This document shows, piece by piece, positions 1 through 7,877 of a DNA stretch of 48,319 bases (position 1 is its first letter; the number at the start of each line of letters is the position of its first letter). Source of the DNA: Hydrogenovibrio sp. (GTDB lineage: Bacteria > Pseudomonadota > Gammaproteobacteria > Thiomicrospirales > Thiomicrospiraceae); NCBI GenBank assembly GCA_015484555.1, contig WFMZ01000037.1:1-48319 (forward strand), given 5' to 3'. The notes beneath the pieces are model-generated. The model was not told the DNA's origin and did not search any database. It was given only the letters and a program-made list of their open reading frames with translations. A program made the position numbers and the translations under genes.

Positions 1-4
1 CCCC

Positions 5-22
5 CCACCCCTGGCGATTTTT
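5..22 (-). repeat. Dispersed repeat A, copy 1 (single)
   Basis: On the minus strand this reads AAAAATCGCCAGGGGTGG, the consensus of a short repeat that recurs about twelve times in the window. It lies at the left edge, beyond the 3' end of the FmdE-like gene. The flank (TTCAAACCC just upstream in repeat orientation) resembles that of the copies near 37.5, 43.8 and 44.4 kb, so the conserved unit is probably about 27 bases. Positions 23-98 hold no gene or signal that I recognise. Confidence 0.8.
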
Positions 23-98
23 GGGTTTGAAAACAGGGGAGCTTGGTCGGTTCTAAATTGAGCAGGCTAAGTGAGAGGCAAGGTATGGAGAAAGCCTA

Positions 99-695
99 TT
101 AGTTTTGTTTTAAAGTCAGTACCTGAGGAATATTTGCAAAAATATTTTTGACTCTTTCTTGCCATAGTGTTCCAAAAAGATTCTTCTCTTCTTGAGAAGC
201 ATTTTCAGCGATTATTTTTTGCAACAGAGGCATCAACTTTGGGTTGGCAGGTACGATTGATGGATCATACGTCACCTCGACACTTTTCCCATTTGAAAGC
301 GATGTAAATCTGGCTGATGATGTAATATTCGCATTAAATTGCATTAAAGAATGTCGTACAAATTGATTGCCCAATCCCTTAAAGCCACTTTTATCTGTTG
401 CTCCCGTTATTTGTGTGACAACATTAGAGATAACCCCTGCAACCCCTTCTTCAAGAGATTCTTTAAACTCAACTTTTATATCACCACGTAATGCTCTACC
501 ATTATATAAAGCCTTTAATGCTGAAAGTGTCATGATGTAAGCACCAGCCACAGTAGGGCAAGAGTGTCCTGCAGATTTGACTACTTCAGTATAAGAAATG
601 TCATATTCTCCCTTCTCAAAAGCGCCTAAAATTTCTGCTAAAGGATCTTTGAGCGCTACTTTTTCTATCGTTTCAAAAAAACTGGGTGTATTCAT
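99..695 (-). CDS. FmdE-like domain protein, function unknown
   Basis: This 198-residue cytoplasmic protein has an N-terminal segment around residues 40-65 reading SAGHSCPTVAGAY, which resembles the HGHxCPG signature of the FmdE family (named after a molybdenum formylmethanofuran dehydrogenase subunit). Small stand-alone proteins of this type occur in many bacteria and their role is not established. His and Cys of the motif could bind metal, but the zinc-finger tail of longer FmdE proteins is absent. The start ATG at 693-695 is preceded by AAGGAAACG at good distance. The gene is monocistronic and divergent from the DUF1456 gene. Family assignment rests on one motif plus overall look, so it is moderate. 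Confidence 0.6.
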   Translation of the reverse strand: MNTPSFFETIEKVALKDPLAEILGAFEKGEYDISYTEVVKSAGHSCPTVAGAYIMTLSALKALYNGRALRGDIKVEFKESLEEGVAGVISNVVTQITGATDKSGFKGLGNQFVRHSLMQFNANITSSARFTSLSNGKSVEVTYDPSIVPANPKLMPLLQKIIAENASQEEKNLFGTLWQERVKNIFANIPQVLTLKQN

Positions 696-883
696 ATTTT
701 TCGTTTCCTTATTTTGTATTATTTGGATTACTTTTACCCTTACATTAAGTGTATCACCTTGTGCTTGAAAACGTCAGCAACCGAAAGTGAACTGTTATTA
801 CCCGCAACAACCTGTGCAATTAAACAACATGCTTTCCAGAACTTGTTAAAATTGCCACATACAATCAATATTCAGGAAAAACC

Positions 884-1363
884 ATGACCAATAACGACCT
901 ATTAAGACGCTTACGCTACACATTTGATTTAAACGATGCCGAGATGATAGAAGTATTTTCACTTGCCGATGTCATTATCACCCGAGAGCAATTAAGTGCC
1001 TGGCTTAAAAAAGATGACGATGAAGCTTTTGTGGACTGTAGTGATGAAGAATGTGCGACATTTTTAAATGGCTTTATTAACCTTAAACGTGGCAAAAAAG
1101 AAGGCGCACAACCAGTTCCTGAAAAACGTTTAACGCACAACATTCGTTTTAAAAAGCTAAAAATTGCACTCGACTTAAAAGCAGACGATATCTTAGATAT
1201 TTTAAAGCGGGTGGACTTCAATTTAAGCAAGCACGAACTAAGTGCTTTTTTCCGCAAAAAAGGACACAAGCATTATCGCGCTTGCCAAGATCAAATTTTG
1301 CGTAACTTCCTAGCAGGATTACAAAAAAAGTATCGCCCAGACACTACCACTGAAAGCGAGTAG
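884..1363 (+). CDS. yehS: DUF1456 family protein (YehS-like)
   Basis: This 159-residue protein matches E. coli YehS (about 156 residues) in length and pattern. It contains two copies of a helical DUF1456 unit, one starting MTNNDLLRRLRYTFDLND and the second at about residue 84 with NIRFKKLKIALDLKADD. Each unit has the D-(D/E)-x-hydrophobic helix followed by a second helix ending near LSA(W/F)L/F. The function of the family is unknown; the repeated helical fold has no catalytic motif. The start is set by AGGAAAAACC just before ATG 884. It stands alone and is followed by the repeat B cluster, which may end its transcript. Confidence 0.85.
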   Translation: MTNNDLLRRLRYTFDLNDAEMIEVFSLADVIITREQLSAWLKKDDDEAFVDCSDEECATFLNGFINLKRGKKEGAQPVPEKRLTHNIRFKKLKIALDLKADDILDILKRVDFNLSKHELSAFFRKKGHKHYRACQDQILRNFLAGLQKKYRPDTTTESE

Positions 1364-1380
1364 CGCACGGCAACAGCATC

Positions 1381-1404
1381 TTTTAAAGGGGACGCTACCC
1401 TTTA
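1381..1404 (-). repeat. Repeat B, copy 1 (inverted relative to copies 2 and 3)
   Basis: The plus strand reads AAAGGGGACGCTACCCTTTA, the reverse complement of the unit AAAGGGTAGCGTCCCCTTT at 1471-1490 and 1501-1520. The unit is itself an imperfect palindrome (AAAGGG...CCCCTTT). Similar GC-box sequences are common as REP-like elements in gammaproteobacteria and often travel with RAYT (Y1) transposases; no such transposase is in this window. Confidence 0.85.
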
Positions 1405-1437
1405 ATTCTTTTAGAACGCGCTTTAATTTCGACAGAC

Positions 1438-1454
1438 TACCCCTGGTGATTTTA
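1438..1454 (-). repeat. Dispersed repeat A, copy 2 (variant)
   Basis: TACCCCTGGTGATTTT on the plus strand is the reverse of repeat A with C-to-T at one position and a TA end in place of GG. It sits between repeat B copies 1 and 2, so the two families are interleaved here. Confidence 0.7.
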
Positions 1455-1460
1455 AAGATT

Positions 1461-1520
1461 AAATAGCATTAAAGGGTAGCGTCCCCTTTTAAATAGCATT
1501 AAAGGGTAGCGTCCCCTTTT
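1461..1520 (+). repeat. Repeat B, copies 2 and 3 in perfect tandem (2 x 30 bp)
   Basis: Two identical 30-base units, 1461-1490 and 1491-1520, each begin AAATAGCATT and continue into AAAGGGTAGCGTCCCCTTTT. Together with the inverted copy at 1381-1404 they could fold into a long hairpin spanning about 1380-1520, downstream of yehS and directly upstream of the methyltransferase gene. Exact duplication suggests a recent event. Confidence 0.9.
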
Positions 1521-1550
1521 AAGCGTTTTTTGCAATGACCACGAGATAAT

Positions 1551-2228
1551 ATGAGCCAATTAAATAAACTCGCCACCGCGACTATTCCTAACAATGGTGG
1601 CGAGTTAGTTTTATTACAGCATGAAGATGAATTTACCATCAAGCTATCTGGCGCGCGCGGGGTATTGATGAACAGCCGAGTTTATAATTCCGAACAGGAA
1701 TTGGCAAAACTGGGCTGTGCGCATATTAAAAGTAAAGAGAATGCTGCTGTTTTAGTGGGCGGTTTGGGTATGGGTTATACCTTAGCAACCGCATTGGCGT
1801 GTGTCACAGAAAGTTCAAAAGTGACCGTGGCGGAGCTTATTCCCGAAGTGGTTGAATGGAACCGTGGTGCGCTAGGCGAATGTGCCGGTAAGCCGTTGGA
1901 AGATGCCCGCACTGAAGTAAGATTAGGCGACATTGCCGACTTAATCAAACAACAAAAAGCTGATTTTGATGCCATTTTATTGGATGTCGACAATGGCCCG
2001 GAAGGCATTACCAACAACGCCAACAACTGGCTATATACTCCCGCAGGCTTAAATGCTTTATATAACTGCCTTCGCCCGAAAGGGATGTTAGCCGTGTGGT
2101 CAGCAGGGCCTGATGCCTTGTTCATTAAACAACTCAAAAAATCCGGCTTTGCCGTGAACGATAAAATGGTTCGAGCCAGACCAGGCAAAGGTAGCCGTCA
2201 TGTTGTTTTTTTGGCGAAGAAGCCTTAG
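1551..2228 (+). CDS. Spermidine synthase-like SAM-binding methyltransferase fold protein
   Basis: This 225-residue soluble protein has the Rossmann fold of the spermidine/spermine synthase group. The glycine loop VLVGGLGMGYTLA is at residues 68-80, the acidic ribose-binding strand AELIPEVVEWNRG follows at about 94, and LLDVDNGPEG near 143 is the motif after strand 4. It lacks the N-terminal beta hairpin domain of true SpeE (about 280 residues), so polyamine synthesis is not assured; short bacterial members are uncharacterised. The Shine-Dalgarno sequence before ATG 1551 is weak (CACGAGATAAT). It stands alone, 30 bases after the tandem repeats. Confidence 0.75.
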   Translation: MSQLNKLATATIPNNGGELVLLQHEDEFTIKLSGARGVLMNSRVYNSEQELAKLGCAHIKSKENAAVLVGGLGMGYTLATALACVTESSKVTVAELIPEVVEWNRGALGECAGKPLEDARTEVRLGDIADLIKQQKADFDAILLDVDNGPEGITNNANNWLYTPAGLNALYNCLRPKGMLAVWSAGPDALFIKQLKKSGFAVNDKMVRARPGKGSRHVVFLAKKP

Positions 2229-2372
2229 TGTTTGTCTCAAGTTGTTTTGTTTTCAATTTCTGTGGTCTAATCATCTTTAAAGCTCGCAAGTCTTATCATG
2301 GTTTTTCGGCCTGACGATGACTTGTTTATTTTCTCAACCCCTTTCTATGAATTCAATCAAGGAACACCATTG

Positions 2373-3599
2373 ATGTCATTTTCCGCTTTACACTTGTCTG
2401 ATGAATTATTGAAAGCGATTGCCGAACAAGGTTATACCACGCCAACGGCGATACAGCTTGAAGCGATTCCTGCGGTGTTAAGTGGACGAGATGTGATGGC
2501 GGCGGCACAGACAGGCACGGGCAAAACCGCTAGTTTTACCTTGCCCATGGTGCAACTTTTGGCTGGTGGCGAAAGCCCTAGGGCGTTGCATATTCGTGCC
2601 TTGGTGCTGACGCCCACCCGTGAATTGGCGGCACAGGTAAGTGAGAGTATTCAAAATTATAGTCGCCATCTAAATATCCTTTCTGCCGCCGCCTTTGGGG
2701 GCGAGAGGATTGAGCCGCAAATAACGAAACTACAAGCTGGGTTAGATGTGTTGGTGGCAACGCCAGGTCGCTTGCTGGATCTTCACGCTCAAGGAGCCGT
2801 TCAATTTGAAGGGCTTGAACTCTTGGTGTTGGATGAAGCAGATCGTATGTTGGACTTGGGCTTTATTGATGAGATTCTTCGTGTCGAAAAGTTGTTGCCA
2901 AAGCAGCGCCAAACCTTAATGTTTTCGGCAACACTTTCTAATGAAGTTCAAACATTGGCAAAAGGGATGTTTAATAGCCCTTTGTTGATTGAAGTCGATG
3001 CCGAAAATAGCACTGCTTCCACGATTAAGCAGGTAATTCACCCTGTTAACCAAGAACGTAAAAGCGAGCTGTTGATTGACCTAATTAAAAGAAATAAATG
3101 GCATCAAGTATTGGTTTTTATCCGTACCAAGAAAGGAGCGGACAGCTTGGTTCGTGAGCTGAAAGCCGCGGGTATTCCTGCCGAATCTATTCATGCCAAT
3201 AGAACGCAACATGCTCGCACCCATGCCTTAGCCGATTTTAAAAGCGGACAGTTGGTGGTATTGGTCGCTACCGATATTGCAGCGAGAGGCTTGGACGTTA
3301 GCCAGCTACCCTGCGTGGTCAATTACGACCTACCTTATGTGGCAGAAGACTATGTGCATAGAATTGGTCGAACAGGTCGTGCAGGTAATTTGGGGTTAGC
3401 GGTTTCATTAGTGGATGAAGACGAATATAAACAGTTAAAGTCGATTGAAGCGTTGATTGGGATGAAGTTTGAACGCAAGATTCTACGAGGCTTTATGCCA
3501 ACAGAGAAGGCACCTAAAAGTGAATTTGATGATGCCGAATATGGTTGCTTTGAACCGGATGCTAAGCGAAAATCTAAGTCTAGAAAACGCAGAAGATAG
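2373..3599 (+). CDS. rhlE: ATP-dependent RNA helicase, DEAD-box, RhlE type
   Basis: This 408-residue DEAD-box helicase unwinds short RNA duplexes and acts in ribosome assembly or RNA turnover. Visible motifs are the Q motif (YTTPTAIQ, residues 21-28), Walker A AQTGTGKT at 45-52, PTRELA, TPGRLLD, DEAD at 154-157 followed by RMLDLGF (typical of RhlE), SAT in MFSATLS, ATDIAARGLD and HRIGRTGRAG. The tail is lysine and arginine rich (KRKSKSRKRRR) and likely binds RNA. An upstream in-frame ATG at 2298 would add 25 residues, but only ATG 2373 has an AAGGA at suitable distance and gives the family N terminus MSFSALHLSD. Confidence 0.92.
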   Translation: MSFSALHLSDELLKAIAEQGYTTPTAIQLEAIPAVLSGRDVMAAAQTGTGKTASFTLPMVQLLAGGESPRALHIRALVLTPTRELAAQVSESIQNYSRHLNILSAAAFGGERIEPQITKLQAGLDVLVATPGRLLDLHAQGAVQFEGLELLVLDEADRMLDLGFIDEILRVEKLLPKQRQTLMFSATLSNEVQTLAKGMFNSPLLIEVDAENSTASTIKQVIHPVNQERKSELLIDLIKRNKWHQVLVFIRTKKGADSLVRELKAAGIPAESIHANRTQHARTHALADFKSGQLVVLVATDIAARGLDVSQLPCVVNYDLPYVAEDYVHRIGRTGRAGNLGLAVSLVDEDEYKQLKSIEALIGMKFERKILRGFMPTEKAPKSEFDDAEYGCFEPDAKRKSKSRKRRR

Positions 3600-3674
3600 G
3601 TATAGAAGGTAACCGGGATTTCCTGACCGCTTACCCCTAAAAATAAAATAAAAATTTGACCATGTGGTAAATAA

Positions 3675-3703
3675 CTGCCAGGAAGTCATCAAGTGTTTAT
3701 AAT
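3675..3703 (+). promoter_or_regulatory. Possible promoter of the Fic gene
   Basis: TATAAT at 3698-3703 with a weak minus-35 (CTGCCA at 3675-3680, 17-base spacer) lies about 80 bases before the fic start, in a 180-base gap. No other function is visible in 3600-3766. Confidence 0.35.
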
Positions 3704-3766
3704 ATTAGTCAATAACATCTCACTTTCTGCTTACAAGAACAGTCGTTTGGGAGGAGTTTCTTGTTA

Positions 3767-3784
3767 ATGAGAGGATTAAAATGA
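3767..3784 (+). CDS. Possible five-codon leader ORF coupled to fic
   Basis: ATG at 3767 opens a five-codon frame (MRGLK) whose TGA overlaps the fic start as ATGA. It is preceded by a strong GGGAGGAG about 12 bases upstream. It could simply be a chance reading of the fic ribosome binding site AGAGGA, or it could couple fic translation to a leader. There is no proof that it is translated. Confidence 0.2.
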   Translation: MRGLK

Positions 3785-4878
3785 GTCAGGAAAAAAGTAC
3801 TCTAAAGGGATATCTCCCTCCGACTTTACCGTTAGCCAAAGCCTTAGAAACCAAGGCCGTATTAAAGAAGGCTATTTCCGCTAATATTGCCTTAGCAAGA
3901 CTCAATGGTGCAACAGCACTGATACCAAATCAAACTGTGTTGATTAACTCATTAGTTTTGCAAGAAGCAAAAGATTCTAGTGAAATAGAAAATATCATCA
4001 CAACACACGATGACCTTTACCGTTCCACCATTGATCAAACTAACATGACAAAGTCAGTAAAAGAAGTTCGTTATTATGGTGAAGCTCTTCGAAAGGGGTT
4101 TGAGCTTGTTACCCAAAATAAGCTCTTACTCATTAAAGATATTATTAATATTCAATCTATCTTAGAGAAAAATGATGCCGGCATTCGTAAACAAGGGGGC
4201 ACCAGTTTAAAAAATGATCAAACAGGTGAGATAATTTTTACACCCCCACAGCTGGAGTCTGATATTCGCAATGCCCTAACCAACCTAGAACAGTATATTA
4301 ATGATGCTGAATTAGATGATGTTGACCCACTTATTAAAATGGCCGTTATTCATCATCAATTTGAAACGATTCACCCGTTTTATGATGGCAATGGACGAAC
4401 AGGCAGAATTATTAATATTCTCTATTTAGTTCTTAATGAGTTACTTGATCTGCCGACCCTTTATTTAAGCCGCTACATCACCACTCATAAAGCTGACTAT
4501 TACCGTCTGTTACAAAGTGTTAGAACGGACAATGACTGGGAAGAGTGGATTCTATTTATGCTAGATGGCATTGAGAAGACAGCGAATCAAACGATTTCCT
4601 TGGTTCATCAAGTGGATGGATTAATTCGCCAAACGGCAATAGAAATCCAAGAATTTTCTAGTAAACTCTATTCAAAAGATTTATTAGAAGCGCTATTTAT
4701 ACACCCTTATACTAAAATTGAGTTTATTGAGCAGCGGTTAAATGTCTCCAGACAAACGGCTTCTAAGTATTTAAAGCAGCTTGAAGCACAGGGTATTTTG
4801 AAGAGTACTAAGTTTGGTAATAGTAAATATTTTATTAATTATCGGTTCTATGAGCTGCTTAGCACGCCACCGTTGTAA
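3781..4878 (+). CDS. Fic family AMPylase, class II, with C-terminal winged helix
   Basis: Fic enzymes move AMP (or another nucleotide moiety) from a nucleotide to a hydroxyl on target proteins. The catalytic motif HPFYDGNGRTGR is complete at residues 198-209, with catalytic His198. The inhibitory motif (S/T)xxxE(G/N) appears as SSEIEN at 66-71, which places it in class II, where the same chain carries the autoinhibitory helix and no separate antitoxin is needed. Residues 305-345 (FIEQRLNVSRQTASKYLKQL) form a winged helix-turn-helix, so it probably binds DNA, perhaps its own control region. Length 365 is normal. AGAGGA lies five bases before the ATG. It stands alone and targets are unknown. 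Confidence 0.92.
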   Translation: MSQEKSTLKGYLPPTLPLAKALETKAVLKKAISANIALARLNGATALIPNQTVLINSLVLQEAKDSSEIENIITTHDDLYRSTIDQTNMTKSVKEVRYYGEALRKGFELVTQNKLLLIKDIINIQSILEKNDAGIRKQGGTSLKNDQTGEIIFTPPQLESDIRNALTNLEQYINDAELDDVDPLIKMAVIHHQFETIHPFYDGNGRTGRIINILYLVLNELLDLPTLYLSRYITTHKADYYRLLQSVRTDNDWEEWILFMLDGIEKTANQTISLVHQVDGLIRQTAIEIQEFSSKLYSKDLLEALFIHPYTKIEFIEQRLNVSRQTASKYLKQLEAQGILKSTKFGNSKYFINYRFYELLSTPPL

Positions 4879-4901
4879 AGTGGTTTTAATAACGTTAAAC
4901 A

Positions 4902-4970
4902 ATGTTAAAAAAATAGAAAATATTTAACATAGGTCGAATGTAGTGTTAAAAAATATAATGAAACTTAACA
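4902..4970. promoter_or_regulatory. Pair of AT-rich inverted repeats (ATGTTAAA/TTTAACAT) after fic
   Basis: ATGTTAAA at 4902-4909 pairs with TTTAACAT at 4923-4930, and TGTTAA at 4944-4949 pairs with TTAACA at 4965-4970. These repeated TGTTAA half sites look like operator sites rather than a terminator, as they lack GC-rich stems. A plausible binder is the winged helix of the neighbouring Fic protein, but this is inference. Confidence 0.35.
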
Positions 4971-5025
4971 TATTAAATAGAAAATATCATTTTTAATATG
5001 ATCGTGAATTGACTGGTAGGGCTCC

Positions 5026-5102
5026 AACCCTAAAAATCACCCTAAAGGGTATAAACGCCAGGGGTGGTATCAGTTATAGACCCACCCCTGGTGATTTTTA
5101 AG
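5026..5102. repeat. Composite repeat A element (inverted pair, copies 3 and 4)
   Basis: A copy reading AAACGCCAGGGGTGG at 5053-5067 faces an inverted copy at 5082-5100, separated by 14 bases, giving a strong hairpin. The left side carries an extra block, AAAATCACCCTAAAGGG, at 5032-5049. The same block and inverted pair recur at 15231-15298, so this is a defined composite element of about 70 bases. It lies between the convergent fic gene and COG2509 gene, where it may act as a two-way terminator. Confidence 0.85.
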
Positions 5103-5159
5103 GTGCAACTCAAAGAAAACCTTTCTTTTATTACCTTCCTTTTAAATTAACCAAGAAGG

Positions 5160-6767
5160 TTATTGGTTGTCTTCGTTAATGGCCAATGCCATGGCTTCGG
5201 CGACTTTAATGCCATCGATAGCGGCAGACATAATGCCACCTGCATAACCTGCGCCTTCTCCCGCTGGGTATAAACCGATAGTGTTAATGCTTTGGTAGTC
5301 TCGGCCTCGCTTAATGCTGACTGGTGATGAGGTTCGGGTTTCGACTCCGGTTAACAGCGCATCTTTCATCGCAAAGCCTTTAATTTTCTTGTTAAAGGCG
5401 GGAATAGCTTCTCTTATCGCTTCTAAACAGTAGGCGGGTAGTATGTCGGTTAAGTCTGTTAACTTAACGCCAGGCTTATAAGAAGGCTCTACCTTGCCGA
5501 GTGTATCGGAAGGTTGGCTGTTTAAATAGTCACCCACTAGTTGAGCGGGCGCATCATAGTTTTCACCACCGAGTTTGTAGGCCGCGCTTTCTAGTTGGCG
5601 TTGTAATTCAATGCCTGCCAATGCGCCACCAGGGTAATCACTTGGGTCAATGCCGACCACAATCGCGCTGTTTGCATTGCGTTCGTTACGTGAATATTGG
5701 CTCATACCATTGGTGACGACACGATTCTCTTCAGAGGTGGCGGCAACAACGGTGCCACCAGGGCACATACAAAAGCTATAAACAGAACGGCCATTTTTGC
5801 AGTGATGCACTAACTTGTAGTCTGCCGCACCTAAGATTGGGTGACCGGCATGCTTGCCAAATAAAACCTTATCAATTTCCGACTGATTATGTTCTATGCG
5901 AAAGCCAATGGAGAAGGATTTAGCTTCTAGGTAAACACCTTTTTTATCTAACATTTCAAAGGTGTCTCGTGCGCTATGCCCCGTTGCTAATGCAATGTGT
6001 TTAGATTTTATTTGTTGACCATCTGATAAGGTTAGGCCGGTGATTTGACCGTCTTCAATGTGCAGGTCATCAACGCGTGAGTTAAAGCGAATTTCACCGC
6101 CAAGCTCAACAATTTTAGCGCGCATTTTTTCGACCATGCCCACCAATTTAAAGGTGCCAATATGGGGTTTGCTGACGTATAAAATTTCTTCTGGCGCACC
6201 GGCATCAACAAAGTCATTTAGCACTTTACGGCCATAGTGTTTTTTGTCTTTCACTTGCGTCCAAAGCTTACCGTCTGAAAAGGTACCCGCACCACCTTCA
6301 CCAAATTGCACGTTCGATTCGGTATTTAAAGTTTTAGATCGCCAAAAACCAAAGGTATCTTTAGTACGTTCGCGCACTTCTTTTCCACGGTCTAAAATAA
6401 TCGGCTTATAACCCATTTCAGCTAACACCAAGCCAATGAAAATGCCACAAGGCCCAAAGCCAATAACAACCGGGCGTTCGCTCAAATTTTCAGGTGCTTC
6501 TGCAACATACTTGTAAGTCATGTCTGGCGTGGCTTTGATGTTGGTGTTGCCAACATTATCTTCCAACACAGCGGCATCATCTAGCGTCGTCACATCAACG
6601 GTGTATAGCAAGTTTATTTGCAGTTTGCTACGAGCGTCAATGCCTCGTCTAAATACCGTGAAATCCACAAAGTTTTCTATTCTGATGAACAGCATATTTA
6701 GAATTTCTTTTTTCAGGTCTTCTTCTGTATGCTCAAGCGGTAGGTTGACGTTGGTAATGCGAATCAT
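5160..6767 (-). CDS. FAD-dependent oxidoreductase, COG2509 family
   Basis: This 535-residue flavoprotein has an N-terminal segment of about 95 residues, then the FAD-binding GFGPCGIFIG at 103-112 with the acidic end LDRGKE. Typical family blocks follow: NVQFGEGGAGTFSDGKL, CMCPGG, and the C-terminal YPAGEGAGYAGGI that closes the flavin site. COG2509 dehydrogenases are widespread but their substrates are not established; some relatives act in redox or thiol chemistry. AGGATACGCC precedes the ATG at 6765-6767. It is a single gene divergent from the ferredoxin fdxA, which could supply electrons, although the arrangement alone does not show that. Confidence 0.85.
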   Translation of the reverse strand: MIRITNVNLPLEHTEEDLKKEILNMLFIRIENFVDFTVFRRGIDARSKLQINLLYTVDVTTLDDAAVLEDNVGNTNIKATPDMTYKYVAEAPENLSERPVVIGFGPCGIFIGLVLAEMGYKPIILDRGKEVRERTKDTFGFWRSKTLNTESNVQFGEGGAGTFSDGKLWTQVKDKKHYGRKVLNDFVDAGAPEEILYVSKPHIGTFKLVGMVEKMRAKIVELGGEIRFNSRVDDLHIEDGQITGLTLSDGQQIKSKHIALATGHSARDTFEMLDKKGVYLEAKSFSIGFRIEHNQSEIDKVLFGKHAGHPILGAADYKLVHHCKNGRSVYSFCMCPGGTVVAATSEENRVVTNGMSQYSRNERNANSAIVVGIDPSDYPGGALAGIELQRQLESAAYKLGGENYDAPAQLVGDYLNSQPSDTLGKVEPSYKPGVKLTDLTDILPAYCLEAIREAIPAFNKKIKGFAMKDALLTGVETRTSSPVSIKRGRDYQSINTIGLYPAGEGAGYAGGIMSAAIDGIKVAEAMALAINEDNQ

Positions 6768-6900
6768 GGCGTATCCTGGGTTAGGGGCGGGTGTTGACTG
6801 TGCTTTGGGTTAACAGTAGACTACGACTGTTATAAACGAATCGAGCAAAGGTCTCGAATTGAATTTTAGCAGAAAACACCCATTACAGCGAAGAAAGAAA

Positions 6901-7227
6901 ATGGCATTTGTCGTCACTGAAAATTGTATTAAATGTAAGTACACCGATTGCGTGGCAGTTTGCCCTGTGGATGCGTTTCACGAAGGGCCTAATTTTTTAG
7001 CGATAAACCCTGAAATATGTATAGATTGCGATTTATGCACACCAGAATGTCCCGCCGATGCCATTTTTCAAGAAGACGACCTACCTGAAGGCATGCAACA
7101 TTATCGACAGCTAAATATCGATTTAGCCACCATCTGGCCAGTCATTACCGAAGTGATTCCCGCGCCCAAAGATGCCGACGAATGGGATGGGGTTGTTGAT
7201 AAAGAGCAGTATTTGTTGCTTGAATAG
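6901..7227 (+). CDS. fdxA: Seven-iron ferredoxin [3Fe-4S][4Fe-4S]
   Basis: This 108-residue protein matches the Azotobacter FdI/FdxA family over its whole length ([23 protein letters not shown] at the start). Numbering without Met, Cys8, Cys16 and Cys49 would hold the [3Fe-4S] cluster and Cys20, Cys39, Cys42 and Cys45 the [4Fe-4S] cluster; all are present. The free Cys24 of Azotobacter FdI, which sits beside the [4Fe-4S] cluster, is Ala here. An in-frame ATG at 6859 would add 14 basic residues foreign to the family, so ATG 6901 (after AAGAAAGAAA) is chosen. It is divergent from the COG2509 flavoprotein. Confidence 0.93.
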   Translation: MAFVVTENCIKCKYTDCVAVCPVDAFHEGPNFLAINPEICIDCDLCTPECPADAIFQEDDLPEGMQHYRQLNIDLATIWPVITEVIPAPKDADEWDGVVDKEQYLLLE

Positions 7228-7238
7228 CTGCTTTTTTG

Positions 7239-7263
7239 ATTAAAGGGTCGCGTCCCCCTTAAT
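7239..7263 (+). repeat. Repeat B, copy 4 (diverged)
   Basis: ATTAAAGGGTCGCGTCCCCC is a diverged copy of the unit in the 1.4-1.5 kb cluster. It lies between the convergent fdxA and DUF1643 genes. Confidence 0.75.
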
Positions 7264-7274
7264 TTGGTAAATTG

Positions 7275-7742
7275 TTATGTACCCATTTTTATGGGTGTTA
7301 GTTCAGCTCTTAAATATAATGGGTGAGCAGGTTCACCCGATAGATTCATTTTAAGGTAATGTAAGTTAGGGATTATCTCTATAACTGCGCTAGATCGGTT
7401 TAGATGATTTCCATCATTGCCCCATGCAGCAACAACAATACCTGCATCTTGAGCGAGTTTAGTAAGCCAAATATCATTGTCGGTACCTATAGGGTATTTT
7501 TGTGACTTCATATCGCTTGGGTTTGATGTACGGTAAGCAAATAAATTTGCCATACAAACTCCACCATATCCCCAAGATTTTGCGAAATTTATGCACCGAG
7601 TAATTGTGGGATCATTTTTTATTTCATCAGCGGTTGATGGGTTTAAACCGATAATCATTGCATAAGGTTTAGACTCATCCCATGTTCGCCATAAAGCATA
7701 TCTATAATGTCGGCAATTTGATAATTCAGCATTAGATTTCAA
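7275..7742 (-). CDS. DUF1643 domain protein
   Basis: This 155-residue protein carries the DUF1643 pattern: YRYALWRTWDE at the N terminus, IIGLNPSTADEIKNDPTITRC at about residues 30-50, SWGYGGVCMANLFAYR, and VVAAWGN near residue 108. The family is small, often found in accessory regions and phage-like neighbourhoods, and its function is unknown. The start is TTG at 7742 (MKSNAEL), with AAGGA seven bases upstream; a TGA four codons upstream in the same frame rules out a longer form. The gene is bracketed by GC-box repeats at 7239 and about 7808, which suggests it came in as a cassette. Confidence 0.8.
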   Translation of the reverse strand: MKSNAELSNCRHYRYALWRTWDESKPYAMIIGLNPSTADEIKNDPTITRCINFAKSWGYGGVCMANLFAYRTSNPSDMKSQKYPIGTDNDIWLTKLAQDAGIVVAAWGNDGNHLNRSSAVIEIIPNLHYLKMNLSGEPAHPLYLRAELTPIKMGT

Positions 7743-7807
7743 TTTATATTCCTTTCATAAGTTGCATGATTTTTAATCTTATCTTGTTTGAAATTTAAGG
7801 AATCAGA

Positions 7808-7822
7808 ATTTAAGGGGTCAGA
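7808..7822 (+). repeat. Possible REP-like fragment upstream of DUF1643 gene
   Basis: ATTTAAGGGGTCAGACAAT resembles half of the AAAGGGGTCAGACCCC-type elements seen in many gammaproteobacteria. Only one arm is recognisable, so this is tentative. Confidence 0.35.
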
Positions 7823-7877
7823 CAATTAATTAAGTGAGAAAGCTCCATTCTTAACCATTTTTTGCCCAGGTGCAACA

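Noticed and set aside
1381-1520. CRISPR-like array from the 30-base tandem units
   Set aside because: The units are directly adjacent without spacers, only two in number, and palindromic; no cas genes are nearby.
6859-6900. Upstream ATG for fdxA
   Set aside because: Adds 14 residues foreign to FdxA; the family always begins AFVVT after Met.
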